Shown piece after piece: positions 1 through 8,110 of a DNA stretch of 39,990 nucleotides (positions are counted from its first letter, which is position 1; every line of letters starts with the position of its first letter). This DNA is from JAVVVD01 sp964642795 (lineage in GTDB: Bacteria > Bacillota > Clostridia > Christensenellales > CAG-138), in NCBI GenBank assembly GCA_964642795.1, contig CAZXRQ010000008.1, positions 1-39,990 of the forward strand. Direction: 5' to 3'. The notes under the pieces were generated by a model. It saw only the letters and a program-made list of their open reading frames with translations. It did no database searches and was not told the DNA's origin. The position numbers were made by a program, and so were the translations under genes.

Positions 1-34
1 TCAAAAGACTCTATCCTATCATTAAATGATACTT

Positions 35-766
35 TTAGTTGTTACAGGGTACTAGCGCGTTGGAGCAATCCGCGGGCAGGCCGGCAAACTCACGGTTGCA
101 TACCCATTTGCTGAACGCTTCGCTGTTCCAGCCAAAGCCCGATATCATGGAATCCGCGAGCTCCGCCACCTTAACTCCGGACAGATCGTCTGCGGCCGCG
201 CGCTCGTCGCGGATGCGCAATATGTGCTCGCGCGCCTGCGAGAACTTCGTATATTTTTCCGTATATACCGAAAGGCATGCGGCAAGATACCAGCTGCATA
301 CGCCAAGATCCTGCCTGCCCGACGCATGTACGCTCTCGCAATACTTCCACGCCTGTTCAAAATTGCACCGCAGGAAATTGATCTCGCCAAGCAGCTGCTG
401 CTTCAGCACGGCGTCGTCAATTAAGGTCAAAAGCCCGTCCACCTTCCCCGGCTGATACCGCATGGAAAACAGCACCGACGGGCATCGCAGCTGAGTACGT
501 CCCGCGACCGAATCGTCCTTCAGCGCGGGCGGATCCAGAAATCCCTTTGCCCGGCCATCATGTGTTTGTCGTAGCTGCGCTGCGGAACTGTCTTCCACGG
601 CGGCGCATACACGCCTGTCCGCGGGGCGCTGTGCATCCATAGGTATCAGCCACCCGCAGCTCTTCCTAACCGCTCCGTCGATACGCCCGCTTTGGATGTA
701 TTTGATCACCGTGCGGGGGACAACCTCCCATCTTTCCGCCGTTTCCTTTACGCTTAGATAATCCAA
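35..766 (-). CDS. Helix-turn-helix DNA-binding protein with helical C-terminal domain
   Basis: Residues 1-50 form an excisionase/MerR-like winged HTH: the start MDYLSVKETAERWEV, then a recognition-helix region and GWLIPMDAQRPADRR, which resembles the short HTH proteins common in gut Clostridia. The remaining ~190 residues look helical and repeat-like (about residues 100-190, rich in Leu/Ala/Tyr) but I recognise no named domain. I choose a TTG start at 764-766 because GGAGG lies 9 bases upstream on the minus strand. Probably a regulator; target unknown. No neighbour is co-directional within 70 bases except the lyase gene upstream of it, about 70 bases away, so the two could be co-transcribed. 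Confidence 0.7.
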   Translation of the reverse strand: MDYLSVKETAERWEVVPRTVIKYIQSGRIDGAVRKSCGWLIPMDAQRPADRRVCAAVEDSSAAQLRQTHDGRAKGFLDPPALKDDSVAGRTQLRCPSVLFSMRYQPGKVDGLLTLIDDAVLKQQLLGEINFLRCNFEQAWKYCESVHASGRQDLGVCSWYLAACLSVYTEKYTKFSQAREHILRIRDERAAADDLSGVKVAELADSMISGFGWNSEAFSKWVCNREFAGLPADCSNALVPCNN

Positions 767-838
767 TTATTCCGTCCTCCGATCGTTCCTCATTGAGAAC
801 AATGCATGGCGTTCAGCCCCACAATCGGCGCTGTTTCC

Positions 839-1816
839 TTAAATTCGCGGTCCATTTCGCCGGTTATTTCCCCAAAATGGTATTAAATCCTCCCCCTGCG
901 CTCTGACGAACCTCAAGGCGTAGCTATCGATCGAATTAAAGTCCAGCGTCTCTACATCCCCTGCTATCTCAACCGCCGAGTTTTGGTCTATACCGGTTTT
1001 TACACCGCAGGCTTCAAACAGATACACCATATCCTCTGTGGCGATATTCCCCGTAGAGCCTTGGAAGTAGGGGCAGCCGCCCACGCCCGCAAAGGATGCG
1101 TCAAATTTGCGCACGCCCGCCTTGTACCCTGCCCACACGTTGGCCGCGCCTGTACCGCGCGTGTTGTGCATATGCGAAAACCAGCTCACCTCCGGGAACT
1201 CGGCATGCAGCCTTGCCGTGCGTTCATAGGTCAGCACCGGATCGGCCAGCCCGTTCGAATCCGAAAGGGACAGCTCCTCCACTCCCGCGTCAAGATAGGT
1301 TTTCACAACGTCCGCAACCGTATCATACGGTATCTCACCCTCCCACATCGACCGAAACGCAAAAGAGATAGCGCCGTTTACCTTTATTCCGCATCGGCGC
1401 GCCGCCTCAACGCACTGGGGGAACCGCTTCATTACCTCCTTATAGCCGCCCGGCTTTCCCTCCAGCAGCTGAGCTATGAAATAATCGCTTGCTCCGGACA
1501 ACAGTGTAATGATATCCGCCCCCTTGTCCGCCGCCATTTGCACGTCGTCCGGGGTACCTCCCACCAGTGCCTGAAACAGCACGTCCTTTGGCCGCCTGAT
1601 ATGCTTTACAGCCAACGGAAACAGCTTCTCCGATATGCTCTGCTGCGGCGCCTTATAGCCGTCATATTTCAGCGTGCCCAGCTCCAGAACTAAGAACCCC
1701 GCGTCAACACACTTTTGCAGCACGGGCAAAAGCTCCTCCGGCTCAACAGCGCGCCTCGCCTTTTGCATCCCCTCTCTAAAGCCCGATTCCACTATTACAA
1801 CATCCCTGTTATCCAT
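839..1816 (-). CDS. HMG-CoA lyase-family (HMGL-like) aldolase
   Basis: A TIM-barrel carbon-carbon lyase of the HMGL-like family, which includes 3-hydroxy-3-methylglutaryl-CoA lyase and related pyruvate-carboxyltransferase-domain enzymes. Visible motifs are the N-terminal VESGFREGMQ (family R-D/E-G metal and substrate site), LSLSDSNGLADP, HMHNTRGTG (metal-binding HxH) and GVGGCPYFQGSTGNIATED, which contains the catalytic-loop cysteine of HMG-CoA lyases. Length (325 residues) is normal. An upstream ATG at 1846 exists, but GGAGG sits 7 bases before the ATG at 1816, so I use that one. No leucine-degradation or mevalonate genes are nearby, so the true substrate is open; it could be a different acyl-CoA lyase. 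Confidence 0.85.
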   Translation of the reverse strand: MDNRDVVIVESGFREGMQKARRAVEPEELLPVLQKCVDAGFLVLELGTLKYDGYKAPQQSISEKLFPLAVKHIRRPKDVLFQALVGGTPDDVQMAADKGADIITLLSGASDYFIAQLLEGKPGGYKEVMKRFPQCVEAARRCGIKVNGAISFAFRSMWEGEIPYDTVADVVKTYLDAGVEELSLSDSNGLADPVLTYERTARLHAEFPEVSWFSHMHNTRGTGAANVWAGYKAGVRKFDASFAGVGGCPYFQGSTGNIATEDMVYLFEACGVKTGIDQNSAVEIAGDVETLDFNSIDSYALRFVRAQGEDLIPFWGNNRRNGPRI

Positions 1817-2372
1817 ATTTTCGCCTCCAAAAATATCGCCGCCCATTCATACAATGCAGCGCTAATACACTAAAAACAGTACGCCCGCCAAATCCCACCG
1901 TTCATCATGCGCCTATCACCGGCACAATCCGCCCGCCGAAATCCACCACGCCCATTACTCCGTAAAGGCCGCTCATTCAGTTTTTCCCTCACACAGACGA
2001 TATGACCACATGCGTTTCAGTCTATTGTAATAATATATTGCAGTGGCGCTCAAATTGCAATCGTATTTTCCGCAGCCGTTTGCGCACGGCGCGGCTTCGA
2101 AGCGTTTGTCAACAGTACCCGCGATACGGCTGATACAATACATAATTATCCACGCTGTTACACAGCTCACATTGCAGCTTCTTCATGCGGGTTCTTTTAC
2201 ACTTACGCCTGCGCCGCCCTTGGCGGGATAGTTTGGCAGTCCATACCGTGCCTTTCAAAGCGTTCGATGATTTCCGCAGTGGATAAAGGGCGTTCCTCCC
2301 CGTTTGCCCCCATAGGAGCGTCAAGAGCATGAGCCGGCGGCGTTTACTGATTTGCGTATTTATATGTACTGC
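1817..2372. other. Gene-poor stretch with weak coding relics
   Basis: About 550 bases without a convincing gene. On the minus strand, 2203-2350 reads as a coding-like fragment containing RPLSTAEIIERFERHGM and ending in a stop at 2203-2205. It has an in-frame stop upstream and no start site. Another short frame on the same strand (1973-2170) is Cys/Tyr-rich but has no good ribosome binding site. Both look like eroded gene pieces that I cannot assign to a family. Confidence 0.4.
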
Positions 2373-2407
2373 AAAAAAACTATCCCGCAATGCAAGCACA
2401 GCGGGAT
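2373..2407 (-). terminator. Intrinsic terminator after the surface-protein gene
   Basis: On the minus strand ATCCCGC (2407-2401) pairs with GCGGGAT (2388-2382), followed by AG and a run of seven T. It lies 17 bases past the stop codon of the surface-protein gene. Confidence 0.8.
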
Positions 2408-2423
2408 ATGTACGGTACGCTAT

Positions 2424-3926
2424 TTAGTTACTGCGGCGTTTTCTGCGTACAAGCACGATACTTCCCGCCGACAGCAAGGCTATCCCGATCCACAGCCCCG
2501 GCACACTGTTGCCGCCCGTGGCGGGAACGTCCGGCTGGGCTACCACATTCAGCGTGAAAACGGGGCCTGTGGCGCTGCCGTAGCCGTTTGTTGCTATACA
2601 ATAGTATTGATAGCCGTTATTGCTAAGCGTCACCGCCGAGGTGGTATAGCTTGCGCCCGTCGCGCCGGAGATCGGCACAAAGCCCTTGCCGTTGTTGCGG
2701 TTGATATACCACTGATAGCCCGTGGCGCTCCCGTCCGTATAGGACATGGTTCCCGTTTTGCCTACAGCCACCGTAACGGTTTGATCCACCGCCGGGCCGG
2801 TGATGGTGGGGGCGGCGGGCGCAGGCGCGGTCACCGTTCTCAGCGGGCTTGCGTAATCGGTATAGGCGGATGATGTAGGCACAAGGGCGGTTGCGTCACT
2901 TCTGTCGCCGTTGAACTGTTCGTTGAAAATACGCAGCGTGGTATCACCGTCAAGCGTTACGCCGGAGGGGATATTTACCGTTACCGTGCCGCTTGCGCCG
3001 TTTGTAGTGCCGTCAAGCTGCAAGATGCGCCCGTAATAGGTGATCGCGCCTTCATCCACGATCATGGCGGAGATATATTCGTTTGTGCCTGTCTTGGCGT
3101 TTGCATAGCTGACCGTTGCGGAAGCGCTTGTAAGCGCCGTTGTGGTGATGGAAAAGCTGTCGCGGGAGCTGTCCAAAAGCGTCAGCTTCCAGCCTGTTGT
3201 TGGGGCGGTTGTCGCAACTGAGTTCAGGTCGCCGCCAACGGCAGCGACGGATTTGCCGCCTACGGCGGCAGATGTGAAGAGGACTTTTGACAGATCTAAA
3301 TTAAAAGCGGGCCGAGCGCCGAGGAGGAGGACCACAGGGCGGCGGGTGAGGTTCCCGTCGTCATCCACGCAGAACGCGATGTTAACATAGAGGGACGAAC
3401 GGAGCCACCACCACCCGGCGCTCCCTTCGGGAGCGGTTATACTTTTGGCTTTCAATATATCGCTGCCCCATGTGAGGGCTGCCGCTTCGTTATATGATAG
3501 AGGATATAGGTGCGCTGTGGGTACGGCAGGAGAGTTCGTATTATCATTCTGTCCATCTACACAGCTTAGATTTGTTTTTTCCACTATCGCCCCACGCTCC
3601 TGCGTGGTGAAGCCTGCCCCATTATAGAGCGCGTCCATATATGCGTTCAGCGTGCCGCTGCTATAATAGCCGCTGCCGCTTGATTGAAACTACGATTTTC
3701 CCAACAGATATTTCGACAACAGAAACCCGCTTGTATTCAGCACGATCCACGGCACGTCATAGGTTGTACCGCTCTCCGTATAGTTCCCGAAATAAATCTC
3801 GTCATTCGCTTTTAAGCCCGCCGTGCCAAGCTGTATGCCGCTTTCGTCCGCCGCAAGCGCCGCAGTGGGCAGCATGCACACGACCATGACTGCCGCCAAA
3901 GCCGCTGCCAAAATCCTCTTTTTCAT
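2424..3926 (-). pseudogene. Sorted surface protein (DUF6273-like + Ig-like), interrupted by one in-frame amber codon
   Basis: A 501-codon frame (stop included), open except for a TAG at 3690-3692 (codon 79). The start is fixed by GGAGG 7 bases before the ATG at 3926. It begins with a signal peptide (MKKRILAAALAAVMVVCMLP...AALA). A DUF6273-like ligand/sugar-type domain follows, with EIYFGNY, VPWIVLNTSG and LLSKYLLG before the TAG, and FQSSGSGYYSSGTLNAYMDAL, WWWLRSS and ARPAFNLDLS after it. Next is an Ig-like region (about residues 360-460) and a cell-wall sorting signal: VPATGG, a hydrophobic helix and an RRKRRSN tail. Codons on both sides of the TAG belong to the same family pattern, so this is a single C-to-T (CAG to TAG) event, a sequencing error, or a readthrough codon, not a gene boundary. 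A downstream ATG at 3638 would give a protein without a signal peptide. Confidence 0.75.
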
Positions 3927-4320
3927 GCTCTGTCCTCCAAAATAAAATTTACTATTTCGAAGTGTGCATATCGGTGAATTAATTATATTTGGCAGTCCGT
4001 TCCTTGTAAAGTGTTTTTTTCCTATATTCTCTGAAATCACGGGGTTTTTCCGGTTTTTTGACACAAATTTATAAGCCTGCTCCTAAATTGCGGCAATCGG
4101 CTCATGGGTGTAATAGTCGGAAATGGCGTCGGCAAGGAAGGACTGATTCAATGCTCCTCTTTTGTTACAAGGTCTGTCCTGGCATTTACGCCGTTTGCGT
4201 TTTCATTTTCTCTCTTTTTGCACTTAACCGGCTCCCATGGAATTAGGCTTTTACAGACCGGCATAATTTAATTACAGTTGCTTAGCAGCCTCACAGCAAG
4301 GATTCTGCTCGTGCGAATAT
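3927..4320. other. Intergenic stretch, no confident gene
   Basis: About 390 bases, AT-richer near 3950-4080 (leader of the surface-protein gene). On the minus strand around 4088-4150 a short frame reads SFLADAISDYYTHEPIAAI then stop; it is coding-like but has no start or family I recognise, so it may be the eroded 3' end of a lost gene. Confidence 0.35.
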
Positions 4321-4327
4321 AGTAAAG

Positions 4328-4354
4328 CCCCCGAAAGCAGCACGTTTTCGGGGG
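4328..4354 (-). terminator. Hairpin downstream of tRNA-Arg(CCG)
   Basis: CCCCCGAAA (4328-4336) and TTTCGGGGG (4346-4354) form a 9-bp stem directly after the tRNA 3' end on the minus strand. The following T-rich stretch is short (CTTTACT), so termination strength is uncertain. Confidence 0.6.
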
Positions 4355-4356
4355 GT

Positions 4357-4433
4357 TGGCGTACCCGAAGGGATTCGAACCCTTGACCCCCAGAGTCGGA
4401 GTCTGGTACTCTATCCAGCTGAGCTACGGGTAC
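4357..4433 (-). tRNA. tRNA-Arg (anticodon CCG)
   Basis: Minus strand: acceptor GTACCCG pairs with CGGGTAC, G73, and the CCA end is encoded (4357-4359). D-arm GCTCAGCTGGATAGAGT, anticodon stem CCAGA/TCTGG around loop CTCCGAC (anticodon CCG, reads CGG), and T-loop GGTTCGAATCC are all present. It is 77 bases including CCA. Confidence 0.95.
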
Positions 4434-4445
4434 ATATTCGGTTTT

Positions 4446-4501
4446 TGGCTCCCATAGGATGCCGGAGCGGGCGTCTGTCGCTCTATCCAGTTTGGCGACA
4501 G
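4446..4501 (-). pseudogene. Degenerate tRNA relic beside tRNA-Arg
   Basis: Minus strand contains CTGTCGCC, AACTGGATAGAGCGACAG (D-arm and start of the anticodon arm) and, at the other end, ATCCTATGGGAG followed by CCA. The spacing between these parts is too short and the T-arm with GTTCGAAT is missing. It lies 12 bases from tRNA-Arg(CCG) and appears to be on the same transcript. It resembles a deleted second tRNA gene. Confidence 0.4.
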
Positions 4502-4520
4502 TCGCACACCGTGCTTACCG

Positions 4521-4526
4521 ATTATA
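4521..4526 (-). promoter_or_regulatory. Likely -10 box for the tRNA-Arg(CCG) transcript
   Basis: TATAAT on the minus strand (plus-strand ATTATA), preceded by TATGC and an AT-rich upstream region (T-rich on the minus strand). No clear -35 is seen at 17 bases. Predicted start is before the tRNA relic, so relic and tRNA would be one precursor. Confidence 0.4.
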
Positions 4527-4595
4527 GCATAGCCAAAACAAAAACAAAAGAGCGGGTTTTAACAAAATGACGGACGGCGGCCGCGCGCGTCAGCC

Positions 4596-5639
4596 CTATG
4601 CCCACGGAAGCGCCATCTCTACATATTCGTATTCGGGATCGGCGGCATATTTTTCTGTCTCCGCACCCGGGGTATCATAATAGCGGTAGTCGTCGTACAG
4701 CGGCGAGTAGGAATATATGCGCAGCTGCGAGCGCGCCTCGTCTATCTGGATCAAGCGCATATAGCCTCCCCCGCCAAAGCTGCCCGCCGCCTGATAGTTG
4801 CCCATTATTTGCAGCACGGTGCGGCCGTTTACGTCTGTTACAGAATTGCCTATGTTATAGCGGTGCCCGCACAGCACCATGTATACGTTGCCGCACTTTT
4901 TTACCACGCCGTCAAGCAGCTGCCCGCCCGCATCGCTCAAGCTCATATCGGTTTTGAAGTAATCGTGTGTGCACAGCACGCCTACGCGCTCGGGATATTT
5001 GTCAAGCGCGCGTCTGGCCCAGCTTATCCCGTCGTCGGTAACACCATAGCCCATGTACACGAATATGTAGTCCGTATTGCCTGCGGTAATCAGGTCGTAA
5101 TGCCCGCGGTTATCCTCGTAGCTGCCGCCGTAGCAGGGCATATCAGAAAAACGTGCCGTGCCGAAGTATTCGGAGAAGCTGCTGTAATCCGCGCTGGAAT
5201 ACGCTACGTCGTGGTTGCCCGCGCACACGCCGTACGGCACTGTCATTAGCTCCATGGCGCTTGAGGCGGCCTCCCACTCCCTTCCGTATGCGCTGTGATG
5301 CACAAGGTCGCCCGTATGTATGGCGTACACTATGTTCTGCCGCTCCTGCTCGCGGGATATATAGGAGGTCATAAGCCGGAATATGTACGGGTTTTGGTCG
5401 CTGTAATGCTGGGTATCGGAAAGCCAGGCAAATGTGTATACGCCGTCCGATACGTTTAGCGGATCTGACTGTCCCGCGGCGGCAGCATACGTGCGCAGCG
5501 GCTGCGGCGCGCTCAAGACCAGCTGCGCGGGCACAGGCTCTACATCGACATATTTTCCGGATGTGTTGCAGCCCGTGACAAACGCCAGTGCGAATGCTAA
5601 TATAATAATGATGACAATGCCGCGCTTACTGTATTTCAT
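4596..5639 (-). CDS. Lipoprotein metallophosphoesterase
   Basis: A calcineurin-like phosphoesterase anchored outside the cell. The N-terminus MKYSKRGIVIIIILAFALAFVTGC is a lipoprotein signal with a lipobox ending in Cys. Metal-binding motifs appear in family order: SDTQHY, HTGDLVHH, AGNHD, CTHDYF and LCGHRY. Length is ~347 residues. I choose the ATG at 5639; a TTG at 5675 would extend it by 12 residues, but that TTG falls in a likely -35 box. The gene ends with TAG, then one codon, then TGA. It is divergent from the adjacent ComEC-like lipoprotein. Substrate unknown; a secreted phosphodiesterase or nucleotidase is plausible. Confidence 0.85.
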   Translation of the reverse strand: MKYSKRGIVIIIILAFALAFVTGCNTSGKYVDVEPVPAQLVLSAPQPLRTYAAAAGQSDPLNVSDGVYTFAWLSDTQHYSDQNPYIFRLMTSYISREQERQNIVYAIHTGDLVHHSAYGREWEAASSAMELMTVPYGVCAGNHDVAYSSADYSSFSEYFGTARFSDMPCYGGSYEDNRGHYDLITAGNTDYIFVYMGYGVTDDGISWARRALDKYPERVGVLCTHDYFKTDMSLSDAGGQLLDGVVKKCGNVYMVLCGHRYNIGNSVTDVNGRTVLQIMGNYQAAGSFGGGGYMRLIQIDEARSQLRIYSYSPLYDDYRYYDTPGAETEKYAADPEYEYVEMALPWA

Positions 5640-5647
5640 ATATTTGG

Positions 5648-5675
5648 AATTTACCACATCGGACGGCTTTGTCAA
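5648..5675 (-). promoter_or_regulatory. Candidate sigma-A promoter for the metallophosphoesterase gene
   Basis: Minus strand TTGACA (5675-5670), 16-base spacer, TAAATT (5653-5648). It would place the transcript start almost at the ATG at 5639, so the mRNA would be nearly leaderless; no Shine-Dalgarno is visible there. Confidence 0.35.
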
Positions 5676-5701
5676 CTAAAAATACAGGGGGAATATGAGG
5701 T

Positions 5702-6610
5702 ATGTTCAGCTCCCGTAAGCTGCTCATCACAGCGGCCGCGCTTTGCCTTACCCTGTGCGCGTGCTCCGCCCGGGAGCAGCCTGCGCCCGTCACCCCGGCG
5801 CCCATACCCGATCAGAGCGCCGCGGCGTCCGCATGGCCCACGCCCGCGCCGGAGCAAACCGCGTATATCGCTTTTATCAACGTGGGCAAGGCGGACGCGG
5901 CGCTTATAAGCACAGGGGGCGAATACTATCTTGTGGATACGGGTACCAAGGCCAGCTATCCGCAGCTGGACGCGGCGCTGTCCGCGCTGGGCGTTGACGA
6001 GCTTGCCGGCGTGTTTATATCCCACACGCACGACGACCACACGGGCGGCCTCAAGCAGCTGTGTGAGGATTACACCGTAAAAATGCTGTACTGCGCGGAG
6101 CTTAGCCTGCCCAGCAAATCCGGCGAGCATAAAATAGTGAAGCGGGCGGAAAAGTGCGGCCTTGAATACACGCTGCTGACCGCGGGCGACGTAGTGGAGG
6201 CGTCCGGCGGCAGCTTCACAGCGCTTGCGCCGCTTACGCTCAACTCTGAGGATGATAACGACAACTCCCTCGTGCTCCGCTTTGACGCGGGCGGGTTTTC
6301 CGCACTGTTTACAGGCGATATGCAGTTTGACGAAGAATATTCGCTGCTCGCAAGCGGCGCTGACGTAACCGCCGATGTGCTAAAGGTGGGCAACCATGGC
6401 AACCCCGACGCCACCAGCAACGAGTTTGCCGCTGCCGTGGGCGCGCGTGTGGCGGTTATAAGCACGGATACCTCGGAGGACGGGGATTCCGCAAACGAAA
6501 GAGTGATAACCGCTCTTTCCGGTGCGGATATACTCCTTACGCAGGACGCGGGGCGCTGCATATTGGTACAGTTTTTTGACGACGGCACGCTTCACGTTGA
6601 GTTTGATTAA
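5702..6610 (+). CDS. ComEC/Rec2-like metallo-beta-lactamase-fold lipoprotein
   Basis: A secreted hydrolase of the metallo-beta-lactamase fold, closest in motif pattern to the extracellular C-terminal domain of ComEC. The N-terminus (SSRKLLITAAALCLTLCAC) is a lipoprotein signal, followed by a Pro/Ala linker to residue ~52. The catalytic core shows YIAFINVGKADAALI, LVDTG, ISHTHDDHTGG (HxHxDH-type metal site), NDNSLVLRF, LFTGDM and LKVGNHGN. The 302-residue length fits stand-alone ComEC-like lipoproteins, with no membrane channel domain. It could be a nuclease acting on external DNA. Divergent from the phosphoesterase lipoprotein; a joint role in nucleic-acid or nucleotide scavenging is inference only. 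Confidence 0.85.
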   Translation: MFSSRKLLITAAALCLTLCACSAREQPAPVTPAPIPDQSAAASAWPTPAPEQTAYIAFINVGKADAALISTGGEYYLVDTGTKASYPQLDAALSALGVDELAGVFISHTHDDHTGGLKQLCEDYTVKMLYCAELSLPSKSGEHKIVKRAEKCGLEYTLLTAGDVVEASGGSFTALAPLTLNSEDDNDNSLVLRFDAGGFSALFTGDMQFDEEYSLLASGADVTADVLKVGNHGNPDATSNEFAAAVGARVAVISTDTSEDGDSANERVITALSGADILLTQDAGRCILVQFFDDGTLHVEFD

Positions 6611-6713
6611 CACGCTGTGACAGCACTATTAACGGTGTGTAAACTCGCTCTCACCGGCATTGAAAAGCCCGGCAGGTCATAGTATAGTCATGACCGAAGG
6701 GAGGCTAAGCGCC

Positions 6714-7091
6714 ATGAGAAACACCATTATCAGTATAGGGCTTATAGTCGTCATCGCGCTTTGCGCGTGCAGCCGCGCCGCGGCCGACCAGAGCAATCTT
6801 ATAATAGTCAACCGGCAGGAGACCGCCGAGGTGTATTCCGTCGCTATCGAAACAGGCGGTTCCACTTCAGTGGCCATGAACGCCAACAGCTCCGCGCTAA
6901 GCGTTAACGACGAGCTAACCTTTGACGTCGGTACGGTAGACGACTATGCCTTTGACGTGGCCGTTACCGATTCGGACGGGCATATAGCCTGCATAGACAG
7001 CTTTTGCATGAGCTTTGAAAAGGGTGTCAAGCAAACGCTTTATATTGTAGCCGATGCGGACGGCGCGCTGCGGGTAACCGCAAATCCATAA
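6714..7091 (+). CDS. Small lipoprotein of unknown function
   Basis: A 125-residue protein starting MRNTIISIGLIVVIALCAC, a lipoprotein signal with lipobox. The ATG at 6714 is chosen because GGGAGG lies 9 bases upstream; an earlier in-frame ATG at 6660 has no such site. The mature part (SNLIIVNRQETAEVYSVAIE...) looks beta-rich. I do not recognise a family. It is followed by a clear terminator. Confidence 0.7.
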   Translation: MRNTIISIGLIVVIALCACSRAAADQSNLIIVNRQETAEVYSVAIETGGSTSVAMNANSSALSVNDELTFDVGTVDDYAFDVAVTDSDGHIACIDSFCMSFEKGVKQTLYIVADADGALRVTANP

Positions 7092-7116
7092 GTTTCTACG
7101 CATATTAATTGAAAGT

Positions 7117-7144
7117 GCCGCAAGCATGTTGCGGCTCTTTTTTT
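7117..7144 (+). terminator. Intrinsic terminator
   Basis: GCCGCAA (7117-7123), 5-base loop, TTGCGGC (7129-7135), then TC and a run of T. It ends the small lipoprotein transcript. Confidence 0.85.
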
Positions 7145-7207
7145 CGTCAAAAAAACTTGTTCCGCAAACCATATGTCGGATATAATCGAACCGTAAATTG
7201 TTATAGC

Positions 7208-7236
7208 TTGACATCGCCAGCTGTTTGGTGTATTAT
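7208..7236 (+). promoter_or_regulatory. Sigma-A promoter for the dipeptidase gene
   Basis: TTGACA (7208-7213), exactly 17 bases, TATTAT (7231-7236). The predicted start near 7243 leaves a leader of about 120 bases before the ATG at 7363; I see no known riboswitch in it. Confidence 0.75.
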
Positions 7237-7362
7237 TATTTTGCAGAACTGATTGTTATTTCTTAGGCAATATTAATTTTTAACAGTGTTTTTTAGGCTA
7301 TCACAGCGGCATAAAGCTTGCAGGCTGCGTATAAGTATACATGTATACAGGAGGTGTTACTG

Positions 7363-8010
7363 ATGAACGTCAGCACTAAGGGTATACCCAAAAAAGGGCT
7401 TCCGAAGGGTTTTCAGTACGTTGACGACGTAGTTCCCGATTGCGTCGTAGACGCAAAATACGCCGGCACGGATAATTTCCTCGGCCGGCCGGTGGACGGA
7501 TATACCGCGCCGCTGGTGGTGGTCACCGACGAAGCGGCACAGCGGCTGGTTAAGGCGGCAGAGGTTCTGCGCAGGCAGGGCTACATAATGCGCTTTTACG
7601 ATTCCTACAGGCCGCAGCGCGCAGTGGACGACTTCATGCGCTGGGGTGCGGACGCCGAGGATTACCGCCGCAAGCCCATACATTACCCGCATGTGGACAA
7701 CAAGAAGGATATGTTCGCACTGGGCTACATCTGTGAAAAATCCGGCCATACCCGCGGCTGCGCGGTGGATCTTTCCATCATGGATATGAACACCCATCAG
7801 GAGCTGGACATGGGCAGCATATTCGACTATATGGACGAGCGCAGCCATCACGGCGCTGCTGGCCTTACGCCGCAGCAGGAGAAAAACCGCGCAATACTGC
7901 GCGACGCAATGTGCGCAAACGGCTTCAAGCTATATAATGAAGAATGGTGGCACTACATCGTGGATCCGGAGCCGTATCCGGACACCTATTTTGACTTCCC
8001 AATAGAATAA
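7363..8010 (+). CDS. D-Ala-D-Ala dipeptidase, VanX/DdpX family (peptidase M15D)
   Basis: Zinc dipeptidase cleaving D-alanyl-D-alanine. All family landmarks are visible: the SYRPQ arginine (R83), SGHTRGCAVDL (zinc ligands H129 and D136), and EEWWH (catalytic E194, zinc ligand H197). The length of 215 residues is typical. Start is the ATG at 7363 with AGGAGG 8 bases upstream; an earlier ATG at 7318 lacks a site. There is no signal peptide, so it is cytoplasmic. No vanH or vanA ligase is near, so this is more likely peptidoglycan turnover or D-Ala-D-Ala use as a nutrient (as for DdpX) than glycopeptide resistance. Confidence 0.93.
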   Translation: MNVSTKGIPKKGLPKGFQYVDDVVPDCVVDAKYAGTDNFLGRPVDGYTAPLVVVTDEAAQRLVKAAEVLRRQGYIMRFYDSYRPQRAVDDFMRWGADAEDYRRKPIHYPHVDNKKDMFALGYICEKSGHTRGCAVDLSIMDMNTHQELDMGSIFDYMDERSHHGAAGLTPQQEKNRAILRDAMCANGFKLYNEEWWHYIVDPEPYPDTYFDFPIE

Positions 8011-8110
8011 ACCGATTAACGGTTTGCCGGCCGGTATACATTAAGTCTCTTGCTCTGGCCTTATTGCACCGGCCGCGCAAAACACAATACATCATTTTAG
8101 GAGGTATTAT

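Noticed and set aside
7363..8010. VanX as part of a glycopeptide resistance cluster
   Set aside because: No vanA/B ligase, vanH dehydrogenase or vanRS pair is within the window; the context is transport and metabolism.
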